Origin: Candidatus Aminicenantota bacterium
GTDB taxonomy: Bacteria > Acidobacteriota > Aminicenantia > Aminicenantales > Saccharicenantaceae
DNA: 64,000 bases
Assembly: GCA_017999365.1 (NCBI GenBank)
Contig: JAGNLW010000001.1
Coordinates: 690,239-754,238 of the forward strand
Direction: 5' to 3'
A program made the position numbers and the translations under genes. The notes beneath the pieces are model-generated. The model saw only the letters and a program-made list of their open reading frames with translations. It made no database searches and was not told the DNA's origin. Positions 44,444 to 53,805 of the stretch are shown piece by piece. The stretch's first letter is position 1, and every line of letters begins with the position of its first letter.

Positions 44444-44449
44444 GCCCCT

Positions 44450-44458
44450 ATCCTAGCA
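44450..44458 (-). promoter_or_regulatory. Extended -10 directly before release-factor gene
   Basis: On the minus strand TGC followed by TAGGAT (44450-44455), then 6 nt, then ATG at 44443. Confidence 0.5.
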
Positions 44459-44548
44459 AAAGGGGGGCGAAAAGGGGAATAGGTCTTGTGTCCCCGTCGG
44501 CCCTGGAATAAACTGGCCGGCGCGTCGTCTAAGAAGACGGAGGTCCTC

Positions 44549-46300
44549 ATGACACCGAAGCCCCGCGCCCTGGCCGCTCCGGCCGCCCTCGTCGCCCTGT
44601 CGCTCGCCCTGACGGCCCCCGCCGCCGCCCAGCCCGGGGGCGGGCCGCCCCGGGCCCCCAAGATCGACACGTCCAGGATGGTCGCGCCGCCCGCGGCCCC
44701 GGCTTCGGGCCCGCGCACGACGGCCGAAGCGACCGATTACGCCGCGACGTCGACCTACGCCGACGTCCTGGCCTTCGTCCGCGACCTCCAGAAGCTCTCG
44801 CCGCGCGTCCGCGTCGAGACCCTGGCCGTCTCGACCGAGGGCCGGGCCATCCCGCTCCTGGTCATCGGCGATCCGGTGCCGCACGATCCCCTCCTCCTCC
44901 GCCACGACGACCGGATCGTCGTCTACATCCAGGCCAACATCCACGCCGGCGAGGTCGAGGGCAAGGAAGCCGCCCTCATGCTGGCCCGGGACATCCTCCT
45001 CGATCCCAAGCGGCCCTACCTCGACAGGATCGTCCTGCTCGTCGCCCCCGTCTTCAACGCCGACGGCAACGACAAGATGGACCCGCGCAACCGCATGGGC
45101 CAGGACGGCCCCGCGAAGGGCTCGGGCGTCCGCCACAACGGGCAGAACCTCGACCTCAACCGCGACGGCATGAAGCTCGAGAGCCCCGAGATGCGCGGCC
45201 TCGTCCGCAACGTCCTCGGGCGCTGGGACCCTCTCCTCCTCGTCGACTGCCACACGACCGACGGCTCCATGCACGAGGAGCCGGTGACCTATTCCTGGGG
45301 CCTCTGCCCGAACGGCGATCCCCAGGTCCTCAAGTACGCCCGCGACACGATGCTCCCGGCCGTCGACGCCCGCCTGGAGAAGGCCTACGGCACCCTATCG
45401 GTCCCCTACGGCGATCCCATGGACTTCGTCGATCTCGAGAAGGGCTGGCGGACCTTCGGCCACCAGCCGCGCTACATGACCAACTACATCGGCCTGCGCA
45501 ACCGCCTGTCCATCCTCGACGAGAACTACAACTACGCCGACTTCCGGACCCGCGTCGCCGGCAACTACAATCTCCTCAAGTCCATCCTCGACTACTGCGC
45601 CGGGCACGCCGCCGAGCTCCGCCGGCTCGTCGCCGACGCCGACGCCCGGACCGTCCGGGCCGGGCTGGCCCCCGGCGAGGCCGACCCTTTCGGCCTGGAC
45701 ATCGACGTCAAGCCCCTGCCCGGCAAGCTGGCCATCCTCGGCTACGAGATGGAGGCCCCGCCGGCCCCCGCGCCCGGCACCGCCCCGGCCCCGGCCGGGC
45801 CCTTTCCCCGGATGAGGGCCACGGACCGCCGCAAGACCTATAACGTGACCTATTACGCCGACTTCGTCGCTCCTCGCTCGGTCCGGCTGCCGTACGCCTA
45901 CCTCGTCCCCTTGGCCGGGACCGAGGTCCGCGACAAGCTCCGCCAGCACGGCGTCGCCGTCGAGCGCCTGACGGCCGCGGCCACCCTCGAGGTCGAGGCC
46001 TTCCGCATCAAGGAGATCAAGGGGGCCGAGCGGCTCTACCAGGGCCACCGGACCAACACGGTCAAGGGGGAATATGCCGTCGAGACGCGGGAGTTCCCGG
46101 CCGGGACGCTCGTCGTCCGGCTGGCCCAGCCCCTGGGGCGGCTGGCCGCCTACCTCCTCGAGCCGGAATCGGACGACGGCCTGTTGGTCTGGAATTTCTT
46201 CGACCGGGACATCGTCAGCCAATGGGGCCGCGGGGCGCAGACCTACCCCGTCTACAAATTGAGGGCTGCCGCCAACCTGGCCGCCGAAAGCGTCGACTGA
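44549..46300 (+). CDS. Secreted M14 zinc carboxypeptidase
   Basis: A 583-residue protein. The start at 44549 follows GGAGG and opens a signal peptide (AAPAALVALSLALTAPAAAQ). The zinc site is HAGE at 132-135 and His235 in DCHTTDGS; PVFNADGNDKMD and HNGQNLDLNRDGMKLE are the conserved substrate loops. The C-terminal ~200 residues form an extra domain not typical of short carboxypeptidases. Stop codon directly abuts that of the convergent EIIA gene. Confidence 0.88.
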   Translation: MTPKPRALAAPAALVALSLALTAPAAAQPGGGPPRAPKIDTSRMVAPPAAPASGPRTTAEATDYAATSTYADVLAFVRDLQKLSPRVRVETLAVSTEGRAIPLLVIGDPVPHDPLLLRHDDRIVVYIQANIHAGEVEGKEAALMLARDILLDPKRPYLDRIVLLVAPVFNADGNDKMDPRNRMGQDGPAKGSGVRHNGQNLDLNRDGMKLESPEMRGLVRNVLGRWDPLLLVDCHTTDGSMHEEPVTYSWGLCPNGDPQVLKYARDTMLPAVDARLEKAYGTLSVPYGDPMDFVDLEKGWRTFGHQPRYMTNYIGLRNRLSILDENYNYADFRTRVAGNYNLLKSILDYCAGHAAELRRLVADADARTVRAGLAPGEADPFGLDIDVKPLPGKLAILGYEMEAPPAPAPGTAPAPAGPFPRMRATDRRKTYNVTYYADFVAPRSVRLPYAYLVPLAGTEVRDKLRQHGVAVERLTAAATLEVEAFRIKEIKGAERLYQGHRTNTVKGEYAVETREFPAGTLVVRLAQPLGRLAAYLLEPESDDGLLVWNFFDRDIVSQWGRGAQTYPVYKLRAAANLAAESVD

Positions 46301-47122
46301 TTACTTCTTCTTGCGTCTGGCCGAGACCAGGTACTTGCCGCAGTTCTCGCAGACGTAGATGTCGTTGGAGTCTTCCATGGCCGAGTACATCTGGGTCGAG
46401 ATGTTGATGTTGCAGCCCTGGCAGACCCCGTCGACGGCGTCGGCGACGGCGAAGCCGTAGCGCTCCATCAGGCGGTCGAAGCGGGAGACGAGATCGCGGT
46501 CGAGCTCCTCCCGGATCATGACGGCCTGTTTCTGGAGCTCCTTCTGCTGGTCCTTGGTCGCCTTCTTCCTGCGGAGCTCGATCTCCTGGAGCTTCTTGAG
46601 CAGCCGGGCCCGGCTGACGATCTTCTCCTCGTGGACGAACTTGAATTCGATCCCCGAGAGGATGTCGTAGAGCTCGGCCTTGTCCTTGGCCGCCTGGATG
46701 CGGCCGCGGTTCTCGGCCCGGATGAGGAAGCGGGCCAGGCCGGCGAAGAGGTGGTTGAACAGGCCGGGCAGGGTCGGGTTCCAGACGACCAGGATGATCA
46801 GGTGGACCTTCTGCCCGTCGTGGGCGTCGAAATCGATGCCCTTGTCCGAGCGCCCGACGGCGACCGCGATCTCGCCTCCGGCGTCGACGCGGGCGTGCGG
46901 CAGGGCGACGCCCGAACCGATGGCCGTGGAGACGAGGTTCTCGCGGTCGATGATGCGGGTCAGCAGGAGCTTCTTGTTGTCGATGAGCTTCTGCTTGGCC
47001 AGGACGTCCAGCAGTTCTTCGACGGCCTCGACCTTGTCCTTGCTCTTGAGGTCGAAGACGACCTGGGCGGGAGAGAGGTAATCGGAAAAGCGTGACAGGC
47101 GCGGAGCGGTTTTATTCTCCAT
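46301..47122 (-). CDS. PTS EIIA(Ntr)-like domain fused to coiled coil and C4 zinc ribbon
   Basis: A 273-residue fusion. Residues 15-160 are a PTS EIIA type-2/Ntr domain with phospho-accepting His76 in GVALPHARV. Residues 165-215 are a charged helical coiled coil (RARLLKKLQEIELRRKKATK). The end is a zinc ribbon with Cys234-x2-Cys237 and Cys258-x2-Cys261. EIIA(Ntr) proteins regulate metabolism and envelope stress through phosphorylation rather than sugar transport. The zinc ribbon suggests binding to RNA polymerase, nucleic acid or a partner protein. No EI or HPr gene is in the window. Confidence 0.82.
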   Translation of the reverse strand: MENKTAPRLSRFSDYLSPAQVVFDLKSKDKVEAVEELLDVLAKQKLIDNKKLLLTRIIDRENLVSTAIGSGVALPHARVDAGGEIAVAVGRSDKGIDFDAHDGQKVHLIILVVWNPTLPGLFNHLFAGLARFLIRAENRGRIQAAKDKAELYDILSGIEFKFVHEEKIVSRARLLKKLQEIELRRKKATKDQQKELQKQAVMIREELDRDLVSRFDRLMERYGFAVADAVDGVCQGCNINISTQMYSAMEDSNDIYVCENCGKYLVSARRKKK

Positions 47123-47131
47123 CGCCGACAG

Positions 47132-47140
47132 AGTCTATCA
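47132..47140 (-). promoter_or_regulatory. Extended -10 of EIIA gene
   Basis: On the minus strand TGA followed by TAGACT (47132-47137), 9 nt before the ATG at 47122. Confidence 0.45.
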
Positions 47141-47163
47141 CATCCGGGGCGGAAAGGCCAGCC

Positions 47164-48786
47164 TCAATTTCCCCGCTTGAACGAGCTCGTCGGCAGGAAC
47201 TGCGGCAGGTCCGGCCGCTCCTGGAGGAGCCCGACGACGGCCTTGGCCCAGTCGATGAGCTGGAGCGTGCCGCGGAGGTCCCAGTCGGGCTTCATCTCGT
47301 CGGAGACCTTGTGGTAGCCGTCCCGGCGGTACTCCTCGAACTTCCGCTGGACGAGGCCCTTGTCCGGGCCCTTGGCGACGACGCCCTGGCTGAGCCAGAC
47401 GGCCGGGATGCCCTCCCGGGCGAACGAGATCTGGTCGGAGCGATAGAAGAAGCCGAGCTCGCCGTTGCGCTCCGGGGTGTAGCGCAGGCCGACGGCCTCG
47501 GCCGCCTCCCGGCAGACGGCGTCGAGGTCGGAGTGCCGGGCCCCGATGGCGAAGACGTCCTCGGTCTCGCCCCAGACGTTGGTCATCTCGTAGTTGATGT
47601 CGGCCACGACCGTGCCCTTCGGGAAGGGCAGGTGGCGGGCGAAGTAGGCCGAGCCGAGGACGAGCTGCTCCTCGGCCGTCACAGCGACGAAGCAGAGGTC
47701 GTCCTTGAGCCGTTCGGGCCGTTGGGCGTAGAAGCCGGCCGTGGCCAGGAGGGCGGCCGAAGCGGAGCAGTTGTCGACGGCCCCGTTGTAGATCGGATCG
47801 CCTTCGAGCGACTCGTCCCGGCCGAAGTGGTCGTAGTGGGCCGAGAAGACGACGGTCCGCTGCCGCGCCTGGGGGTGCTTGGCCCGGACGATCCCGGCCA
47901 CGTTGACCCCGTCGACCGTCCGGACGGTCCGGTTCTGGCGGACCGTGGCCCGGAGCCCGAGCGGCACGGGGGCGAACTCCGCGGTCTCGGCCTTCTCGCG
48001 CAGGGCCCGGCGGTCGAGCTTGGCCGCGGCCAGGACGCGGTCGGCCGTCTCCCCGGCGATCCAGCCCTCGAACAGGAGCCGGCGGTCGCGGTCGGGATCG
48101 TAGAAGCTCTCGTTGCCCCAGGAGGCGCGCAGGACGTCCCAGCCGTAGGCCGCGCCCTTGGTGTCGTGGATGATGAGGATGCCGGCCGCGCCGAGCTCGG
48201 TGGCCTTCTCGTACTTGTAGGGCCAGCGGCCGTAGTAGGTCATGTCCTCGCCGTCGAACAGGCCGCCCGGACGGTTGCCGGGCTCGTTGATCTCGACGAG
48301 CAGGACCTTGCCCGCGACGTCGAGGCCTTTGAGGTCGTCCCATTGCCGTTCCGGGGCCTGGACGAGATAGCCGGCGTAGACGAGCTCGCCGGAGGCCTCG
48401 GGCGGGACGTCCTCGCGTTCGGTCCGGACGACGAACTCGTCCCAGAGGACGGGCGCCAGGGCGAGGCCCGGCCCGGCGATCTCGAGCGTCGCCTGGGGAT
48501 CGGGGCGGGAGCCCTTGAGCGGGAAGGTCTGGCGGTAGCTCGTCCCGAAGGCCGGGTCCAGGCCCATGGTCCGGAAGTAGTCCTCGTGGTAGCGGGCGGC
48601 CAGCTCGATGCCGCGCGTCCCGACGGCCCGGCCCTCGAGCTGGTCGCTCGAGAGGTAACGGATGTGGGCGGCGATCTCGTCCACGGTGACGGGTTCCAGG
48701 CGGTCCCGGCGGCCCTGGCAGGCGGCCAGGAGGAGGAGCGCGGCGGCTCCGGCGAGAACGGCGGTCCGAGTCCGGGTCGGGTTCAT
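47164..48786 (-). CDS. M28-family metallopeptidase lipoprotein with PA domain
   Basis: A 540-residue protein. The start at 48786 follows GGAGGG and opens a lipoprotein signal with lipobox LLAAC. A PA-type domain (YAGYLVQAPERQWDDLKGLD, GKVLLVEIN) is inserted before the M28 catalytic domain. Zinc ligands lie in FSAHYDHFG, GAVDNCSASAALLA and AVTAEEQLVLGS. Aminopeptidase activity on the outer face of the cell is likely. A longer frame would run into the upstream REP. Confidence 0.88.
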   Translation of the reverse strand: MNPTRTRTAVLAGAAALLLLAACQGRRDRLEPVTVDEIAAHIRYLSSDQLEGRAVGTRGIELAARYHEDYFRTMGLDPAFGTSYRQTFPLKGSRPDPQATLEIAGPGLALAPVLWDEFVVRTEREDVPPEASGELVYAGYLVQAPERQWDDLKGLDVAGKVLLVEINEPGNRPGGLFDGEDMTYYGRWPYKYEKATELGAAGILIIHDTKGAAYGWDVLRASWGNESFYDPDRDRRLLFEGWIAGETADRVLAAAKLDRRALREKAETAEFAPVPLGLRATVRQNRTVRTVDGVNVAGIVRAKHPQARQRTVVFSAHYDHFGRDESLEGDPIYNGAVDNCSASAALLATAGFYAQRPERLKDDLCFVAVTAEEQLVLGSAYFARHLPFPKGTVVADINYEMTNVWGETEDVFAIGARHSDLDAVCREAAEAVGLRYTPERNGELGFFYRSDQISFAREGIPAVWLSQGVVAKGPDKGLVQRKFEEYRRDGYHKVSDEMKPDWDLRGTLQLIDWAKAVVGLLQERPDLPQFLPTSSFKRGN

Positions 48787-48822
48787 AGGTCCCTCCGTGC
48801 GAAACGTTCGATCACGATTGAA

Positions 48823-48831
48823 TATATAACA
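48823..48831 (-). promoter_or_regulatory. Extended -10 of M28 lipoprotein gene
   Basis: On the minus strand TGT followed by TATATA (48823-48828), 36 nt before the ATG. Confidence 0.5.
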
Positions 48832-48838
48832 TAAAAAC

Positions 48839-48867
48839 GGGGACACGTACCCCGGGTACATGTCCCC
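48839..48867. repeat. REP palindrome between divergent genes
   Basis: Arms GGGGACACGTACC and GGTACATGTCCCC with a CCG loop. Confidence 0.9.
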
Positions 48868-48869
48868 GA

Positions 48870-48898
48870 CCGGACACGTACCCGAGGGACATGGCCCC
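48870..48898. repeat. Degenerate REP copy
   Basis: CCGGACACGTACC-CGA-GGGACATGGCCCC still shows the ACACGTACC/ACATG.CCCC layout but has several stem mismatches. It lies 2 nt after an intact copy. Confidence 0.6.
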
Positions 48899-48908
48899 GA
48901 GACCGAGG

Positions 48909-48937
48909 TTGACCCGTTCCGGCCTTTGGCCTAACAT
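48909..48937 (+). promoter_or_regulatory. Promoter of secreted protein at 48978
   Basis: TTGACC (48909-48914), 17-bp spacer, TAACAT (48932-48937), 40 nt before the start codon. Confidence 0.65.
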
Positions 48938-48977
48938 GGGGCCTTGCGGCCGCCCCGGCCGGAGAAAGGAGTTTCCC

Positions 48978-49574
48978 ATGACGAAGACCCATAGATCCGC
49001 CGCGGTCCTGACCGCCGTTCTCGCTCTGGCCCTGCTGCCCCTCTCGCTCCGGAGCCAGGCCCCCGAGGCCAAGGCCGAGCTGCCGGTCCTGGTCACGTCC
49101 TGCGGCCAGAGCATCGGACCGACGACCATCAAGGTCGTCCTGCAGCGGCTGAAGATGCAGTACGACATCGACCCTCTGGCCACGCCCGAGACGCTCAAGG
49201 CCAAGCCCTACAAATCGCTCATCATCACCATGGGCGCCAGCCTCAAGGGCATGGGCGCCGCCGGCATCGAGATCGAGGACGAGCTGGCCCGGGCGGCCGC
49301 CCTCGTCGCCGAGGCCAAGAAGCTGGGCATCACGGTCATCGGAGCCCACATCGAGGGCATGAAACGGCGCTCCCAGGGCGCCGCCGCCGGCGACACGACC
49401 GACGAACAGTCCATCGACGCCGTGGCCCCGAACGCAGCTATCCTCCTGGTCCTCAAGGAAGGCAATTCCGACGGCCGGTTCACGGCCATCTCGCTGGCCA
49501 AGAAGGTCCCCCTGGTCGAGTTCGAGAAGACGACGGACCTCATCCCGACCCTGGAGAAGCTGTTCGCGAAGTAA
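48978..49574 (+). CDS. Secreted DUF6305-like protein
   Basis: A 198-residue exported protein. The ATG at 48978 follows AAAGGAG and opens a signal peptide (AVLTAVLALALLPLSLRSQ). The mature part begins LPVLVTSCGQSIGPTTIK and has a Rossmann-like alternation (LIITMGASLKGMGAAGIE, ITVIGAHIEGMKRRSQG). The DUF6305 name is from memory of similar proteins and is tentative. It converges with a secreted peptidase gene 3 nt away. Confidence 0.7.
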   Translation: MTKTHRSAAVLTAVLALALLPLSLRSQAPEAKAELPVLVTSCGQSIGPTTIKVVLQRLKMQYDIDPLATPETLKAKPYKSLIITMGASLKGMGAAGIEIEDELARAAALVAEAKKLGITVIGAHIEGMKRRSQGAAAGDTTDEQSIDAVAPNAAILLVLKEGNSDGRFTAISLAKKVPLVEFEKTTDLIPTLEKLFAK

Positions 49575-49577
49575 GCC

Positions 49578-51680
49578 CTATTTCTTCTCGAGGGTCACCA
49601 ACCCGACCTTCTCCTGGACCGTCATCCAGGCCTCGAGGTCGAGGAGGTCGATGGGGCCGAACTCGGCCGAGGCGGCGTCGCGGATATCGAGCACCGAGCG
49701 GCGGCCGTCGATGAAGTTCCGGAGCTCCGTTTCCGCGACCAGGATGGACGGCGGGGCCTGGTAGGCGAGCTTGCGGAACTCCTCCCGCAATCCCCACATG
49801 GCCATCATGTCGCCCATCTTCTCCGTCCGCGCCGGGACGATCCCGGCCAGCCGGACCTCGTCCTTGGTCGGGACGGGCTTGGCCGCCGGCACGCCCAGGG
49901 CCCGGCAGCGCGCCGCGTAGAGGACGTCGAGCGTCCGGAGGTCGCCGGCCCGACCGGCTTCGAGGCCGGCCAGACGGCCCGTCAGCATGGCCGCCGCGGC
50001 CGCGTCGTCTCCGGCGAAGAACCGCGTCGAGGCCAGGGTCTCCTTCTCACGGGCGAAGGCCTGTTCGACGATCACCCTGGCCTCCTTGAAGGCCGCCTGG
50101 ACCGACTGGGCGTCGGCGCCCAGAAGCATCCGCTCGGCCCGAGCCCGCTCGGCGCCCAGCCGTCCGCCCTGGCGGGCGGTGATCTCGGCCATCATCCGGA
50201 CGGCCTCGGCCGGGCCGGCGTTGGCCAGGAACTCCGCCGCCGCGGCGCACATGGTCACGATGCGCTTGAGCTGGGTGGGATCGGACTTGTCGGGCGTGTC
50301 GCCGCTCGTGTGGTACCACTGGTCGGGCCAGACGATCATCAGCACGCCCGGGATGCGGACCGAGCCGTCGACGAAGACGTCGTAATCGCTGCCCGGGGAA
50401 TAGCGCTCGACGAGGAAGTAGAACGGATCGCGCGAGCCGGTCGGGGCCAGGACGCCGCCCGAGCGCCAGCCGTCCTCCTGGGCATCGCGCTGGGAGTCGC
50501 CCATCCACTCGTAATAGGCGGCCATGACGTCGTTGAGCCAGCTCGGCAGGGACCACGGGGTCTGATTGAGCCGGTTGTAGCTCTGGTTCTTGATCAGCCC
50601 CTCCCCGACCATGTCGAGGTTGATGTTGGCGAACATACGCCGGCGGATGTCGGGATTGAGCCGCAGGTAGGCCGAGGTGCCCGAGATCTCGGGCACGAAC
50701 AGGAAGCGGACCGACCGCTTGAGCGGCGGGATCTTCCCCTCGTCGACCAGCGTCTTCAGCACCCGGGCCGTCTCCAGGACCGCGGCGCAGCCCGAAGCGT
50801 TGTCGTTGGCGCCCTGCTTGGCCCAGCCCTCGTAGAGGTGGGCGGTGAAGACGAGCTCCTCGTCGGGCCGCTCGGTGCCCTTGAGCAGGGCGACGGTCAG
50901 CTGGTCCTTGTAATCGGGGACCTGCCGGGACTTGACGACGGCCCGGACGACGATCTTCCGGCCGCGCTCGAGGGCGTCGCGCAGCTCCTGGCCCCGCCGT
51001 TCGGAGACGACGAAGCCGAACGTGGCCCGGTCGCCAGGCGCCGCGCGCAGGCCGCTCCAGCCGACCTCGTCGCGGTCGAACTCGGGATGGCTCGAGGACC
51101 AGCCGACCAGGCCGGCCGCGCCGTACTTCTGGACCCCCAGGCGGCGGGCGGCCTCGGGCGGCCCGTTGACCAGGAGGACCTTGCCGGCGACGTCCTTGCC
51201 CTCGTAGAACGACTCGCGGTTGCCCGGGCCGACGTAGACAAGCTCGGCCGTCGTGTCCGTCGTCGCGCTGCCCGAGGCCAGGCACGCGGGGACCTCGTCG
51301 AGGTCGGCGATCTTGACGAGCTCCGGCTCGACCGTCCACAGCTCGGCGGCCTCGGCGTCCCAGGTCGTGCCGCCCGCCGTGGGCAGGTCGACCGTCGCCG
51401 AGTCGGCCAGGCCGTACTCGCGGAGCTTGGCCAGGATGTGGGCCGATTCGAAGTAGCCGGTCCGGTACTCTTCGGGCTTGCGGTTGCGGTTGACGGCGGT
51501 CAGGGCGATCTCGGTCTGGAGCGCCGTCTCGCCTGAGGCCTCGTTGACGACGGCCCGCAGGACGGCGGGGGCGTTCGGGGCGGGCCGGGCGGGGGTGTCC
51601 TGGGCGGCGCCGGGGACGAGCCCGGCGAGGGCCAGTGCGGCGGCGGACGCGGCGAGAACGGCGAGAGGACGGATCTTCAT
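49578..51680 (-). CDS. Secreted M28-family peptidase
   Basis: A 700-residue protein. The start at 51680 follows AGGAGG and opens a signal peptide (AVLAASAAALALAGLVPGAA). A PA-like domain (ELVYVGPGNRESFYEGKDVA) precedes the catalytic core. FTAHLYEGWAKQGANDNASG and FVPEISGTSAYLRLN hold the metal ligands, in the aminopeptidase/DUF4910-like branch of M28. The C-terminal ~200 residues are helical. The open frame continues far upstream to 53807, but that part is antisense to the permease and is not real. Confidence 0.85.
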   Translation of the reverse strand: MKIRPLAVLAASAAALALAGLVPGAAQDTPARPAPNAPAVLRAVVNEASGETALQTEIALTAVNRNRKPEEYRTGYFESAHILAKLREYGLADSATVDLPTAGGTTWDAEAAELWTVEPELVKIADLDEVPACLASGSATTDTTAELVYVGPGNRESFYEGKDVAGKVLLVNGPPEAARRLGVQKYGAAGLVGWSSSHPEFDRDEVGWSGLRAAPGDRATFGFVVSERRGQELRDALERGRKIVVRAVVKSRQVPDYKDQLTVALLKGTERPDEELVFTAHLYEGWAKQGANDNASGCAAVLETARVLKTLVDEGKIPPLKRSVRFLFVPEISGTSAYLRLNPDIRRRMFANINLDMVGEGLIKNQSYNRLNQTPWSLPSWLNDVMAAYYEWMGDSQRDAQEDGWRSGGVLAPTGSRDPFYFLVERYSPGSDYDVFVDGSVRIPGVLMIVWPDQWYHTSGDTPDKSDPTQLKRIVTMCAAAAEFLANAGPAEAVRMMAEITARQGGRLGAERARAERMLLGADAQSVQAAFKEARVIVEQAFAREKETLASTRFFAGDDAAAAAMLTGRLAGLEAGRAGDLRTLDVLYAARCRALGVPAAKPVPTKDEVRLAGIVPARTEKMGDMMAMWGLREEFRKLAYQAPPSILVAETELRNFIDGRRSVLDIRDAASAEFGPIDLLDLEAWMTVQEKVGLVTLEKK

Positions 51681-51776
51681 GGGGCCTCCTGTGTCGGCGC
51701 GAAGGGACATTCTAATGGACGGGCCGGCAAAAGCCAAGGTCGCCTCTCCGCCGGGATGCGCTCCGGCCTCCCGTTG

Positions 51777-51785
51777 TGCTAGAAT
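51777..51785 (+). promoter_or_regulatory. Extended -10 of membrane protein gene
   Basis: TGC followed by TAGAAT (51780-51785), 45 nt before the ATG at 51831. Confidence 0.45.
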
Positions 51786-51830
51786 ACCGCCGGGCCAAAG
51801 GAGTAGGACAGGGAACGAAAGGAGACGGCC

Positions 51831-52403
51831 ATGATCGCGACGGAAACCGCCAAGACGGTCCTGCTCGTGCTGTTCGGCCTGTGCGTCCTGTGGATCGTCG
51901 TCATCGTCGTCAAGAACGACATGCAGACCATCGTCCGCGCCCTCATCGTCACGGCCCTGGTCGGGCTGGGGCTCTATTACGTCAACCAGACCAAGCTCGA
52001 GAAGCTGTCCTTCACGGCCGTCAAGCAGGAGCTCTTCCCGGTCAAAGCCCGGGCCTACACCTTCCAGAAAAGGGAAGGCTTCGTCGCCGGCCGGACGAGC
52101 ACGGCCTACATCTTCGACGACCCCGGGCCGCCGCTGTCGGTGGCCATGATCGAGGGCGGCAAATACATGACCATCAAGGACCTGCGCACGGTCAACGTCG
52201 TCCTCGAGTACGTCGGCCTGCCGCCCGTCGAAGAGGCCGTCTCGGAGCTGGCCTCCCTGACCGGGAAGGCCATCGACGCCGACAAGTTCCGCTGGGACGA
52301 CTACGGGCCGGGCGTGCTCCTCGTCGAAAGGGGCATCTGCCGCGACATGACCTCGGCCCAGTCCTTCACCTGCATCGCCCGCATCACCGTCACGGCCCGC
52401 TGA
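51831..52403 (+). CDS. Membrane protein of unknown function
   Basis: A 190-residue protein with two closely spaced N-terminal transmembrane helices (about 8-27 and 36-50) and a soluble C-terminal domain of ~130 residues. The soluble part contains YTFQKREGFVAG and SFTCIARITV and matches no family I recognise. GGAG precedes the ATG. It lies between a peptidase and a permease gene. Confidence 0.7.
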   Translation: MIATETAKTVLLVLFGLCVLWIVVIVVKNDMQTIVRALIVTALVGLGLYYVNQTKLEKLSFTAVKQELFPVKARAYTFQKREGFVAGRTSTAYIFDDPGPPLSVAMIEGGKYMTIKDLRTVNVVLEYVGLPPVEEAVSELASLTGKAIDADKFRWDDYGPGVLLVERGICRDMTSAQSFTCIARITVTAR

Positions 52404-52449
52404 GCGGGGGCGGCCGGACGGCCCGCGGCCGTCAAAGCTGCCCAACGTC

Positions 52450-52478
52450 TTGCTTTTCCCGGCCCGTTGTCCTAGAGT
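52450..52478 (+). promoter_or_regulatory. Promoter of the permease operon
   Basis: TTGCTT (52450-52455), 17-bp spacer, TAGAGT (52473-52478), 33 nt before the ATG at 52512. Confidence 0.55.
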
Positions 52479-52511
52479 ATCGCCTCGGCGCGTGAAAGGA
52501 GCTGGCGAGAC

Positions 52512-53804
52512 ATGAGCGCGACGGCGTCGGCCGCCCTGATCCTGGCCGTCATGGCCGGGGCCTTCGTCGTCGCCAAGCTCTTGAAGGTCTCGACCGAACT
52601 GGCCCTCTTCGCGGCCGCCCTGGCCGGCGCCCTGGCCGGCGGTCACGGCATTCCGTCCCGGCATATCGTCGAGGGCGCCTTCACCTATTTCGACATCGTC
52701 CTCATCTTCGTCACGGCCACCCTGTTCATGAACCTCCTCAAGGAATCGGGGGCGGCCGCCTTCGTCGTCCGGGCCATCCTGCGCCGCTTCCACCGCCGCA
52801 AGGTCCCGCTGTTCGTGCTCCTGGCCCTGCTGCTCCTCGTCCCCGGCGGGCTGACCGGGGCCGGCAGCGTGACCGTCCTGATCATGGGCGGCATGGCGGC
52901 CACCATCCTCGGCACGATGGACATCCCGGGCCCCAAGGTCGCGGCCATCATCTTCGTCATCGCCGGGCTGAGCGCGGCCGCCCCGCCCGTCAACCTCTGG
53001 GCCATGCTGACGGCGGCGGGCGTCAACATGCCCTACGTCGGCTTCTTCCTGCCGCTCCTCGTCCCCTGCGTCGTCCTGGCCCTGCTGACCATCTTCATCC
53101 TGGGGGCCGGGGCCAAGCCGGTCGACCTGGCCAAGGCCATGGCCGAGCTGCCCGAAGCGCCGGCCCGCATGAGCTGGCTCCGGGTCGCCGTGCCCTTTCT
53201 CGTCTTCTTCCTCCTCGTCGCCGCCGGGCGCGTCTTCCCCTTCGACGTGCCCGTCCTCGGGCTGCCGCTGATGTTCGCCGCCGCGGCGGCCGCGGCCCTG
53301 GCCCTGTCGCCGGTCCGCCTCGACGTCTGGAGGATCTCCCGCGACACCGTGCACCAGCTCCTGCCCCTCGTCGGGACGCTGACCTGCGCAGGGGTCCTGG
53401 TCCAGATCATGGCCTTGACCGGCGTCCGCGGCCTCATCGCCATCACGACGGTCACCCTGCCCGTGACCGTCGTCTTCCTGACCCTGTTCCTGACCCTGCC
53501 CGTTTCGGAGGCCGTCCTGATGTGGGGCGCCGCCCCCGTCCTGGGCGTGCCGCTCGTGCTCCTGTTCAACACCATCGGACTCGATCCCGTCGTCGCCCTG
53601 GCCGGGATGAGCGTCATCTGGCCCCTGGGCGACGCCATCCCGCCGACGGCCATCATCGGCCGGCTGACGACGACGACGGTGGGCATGAAGGAGCCGTACG
53701 GGAAATTCCTGAAGGCCTGCCTCGTGCCGGCGGTCCTCATCGCGGCCGTCGGCACGCTCATGGTCGTCTTCAGCAAGAAACTGGCCTTCCTGCAGGTGTT
53801 CTGA
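52512..53804 (+). CDS. TRAP DctM/IT-superfamily permease
   Basis: A 430-residue membrane protein with about 11-12 helices. GLTGAGSVTVLIMGG and GLSAAAPPVNLWAMLTAAG resemble the paired re-entrant hairpins of TRAP large permeases and related ion-transporter proteins. LSEAVLMWGAAPVLGVPLV-like sequence repeats the pattern in the second half. No DctP binding protein or DctQ subunit is adjacent, so an anion:Na or H symporter working alone is as likely. The next gene encodes a 51-residue membrane peptide. Confidence 0.72.
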   Translation: MSATASAALILAVMAGAFVVAKLLKVSTELALFAAALAGALAGGHGIPSRHIVEGAFTYFDIVLIFVTATLFMNLLKESGAAAFVVRAILRRFHRRKVPLFVLLALLLLVPGGLTGAGSVTVLIMGGMAATILGTMDIPGPKVAAIIFVIAGLSAAAPPVNLWAMLTAAGVNMPYVGFFLPLLVPCVVLALLTIFILGAGAKPVDLAKAMAELPEAPARMSWLRVAVPFLVFFLLVAAGRVFPFDVPVLGLPLMFAAAAAAALALSPVRLDVWRISRDTVHQLLPLVGTLTCAGVLVQIMALTGVRGLIAITTVTLPVTVVFLTLFLTLPVSEAVLMWGAAPVLGVPLVLLFNTIGLDPVVALAGMSVIWPLGDAIPPTAIIGRLTTTTVGMKEPYGKFLKACLVPAVLIAAVGTLMVVFSKKLAFLQVF

Positions 53805-53805
53805 C

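Noticed and set aside
44473..44495. GGGGAATAGG...TGTCCCC before the M14 gene as another REP
   Set aside because: Outer bases resemble the repeat but the inner arms do not pair.
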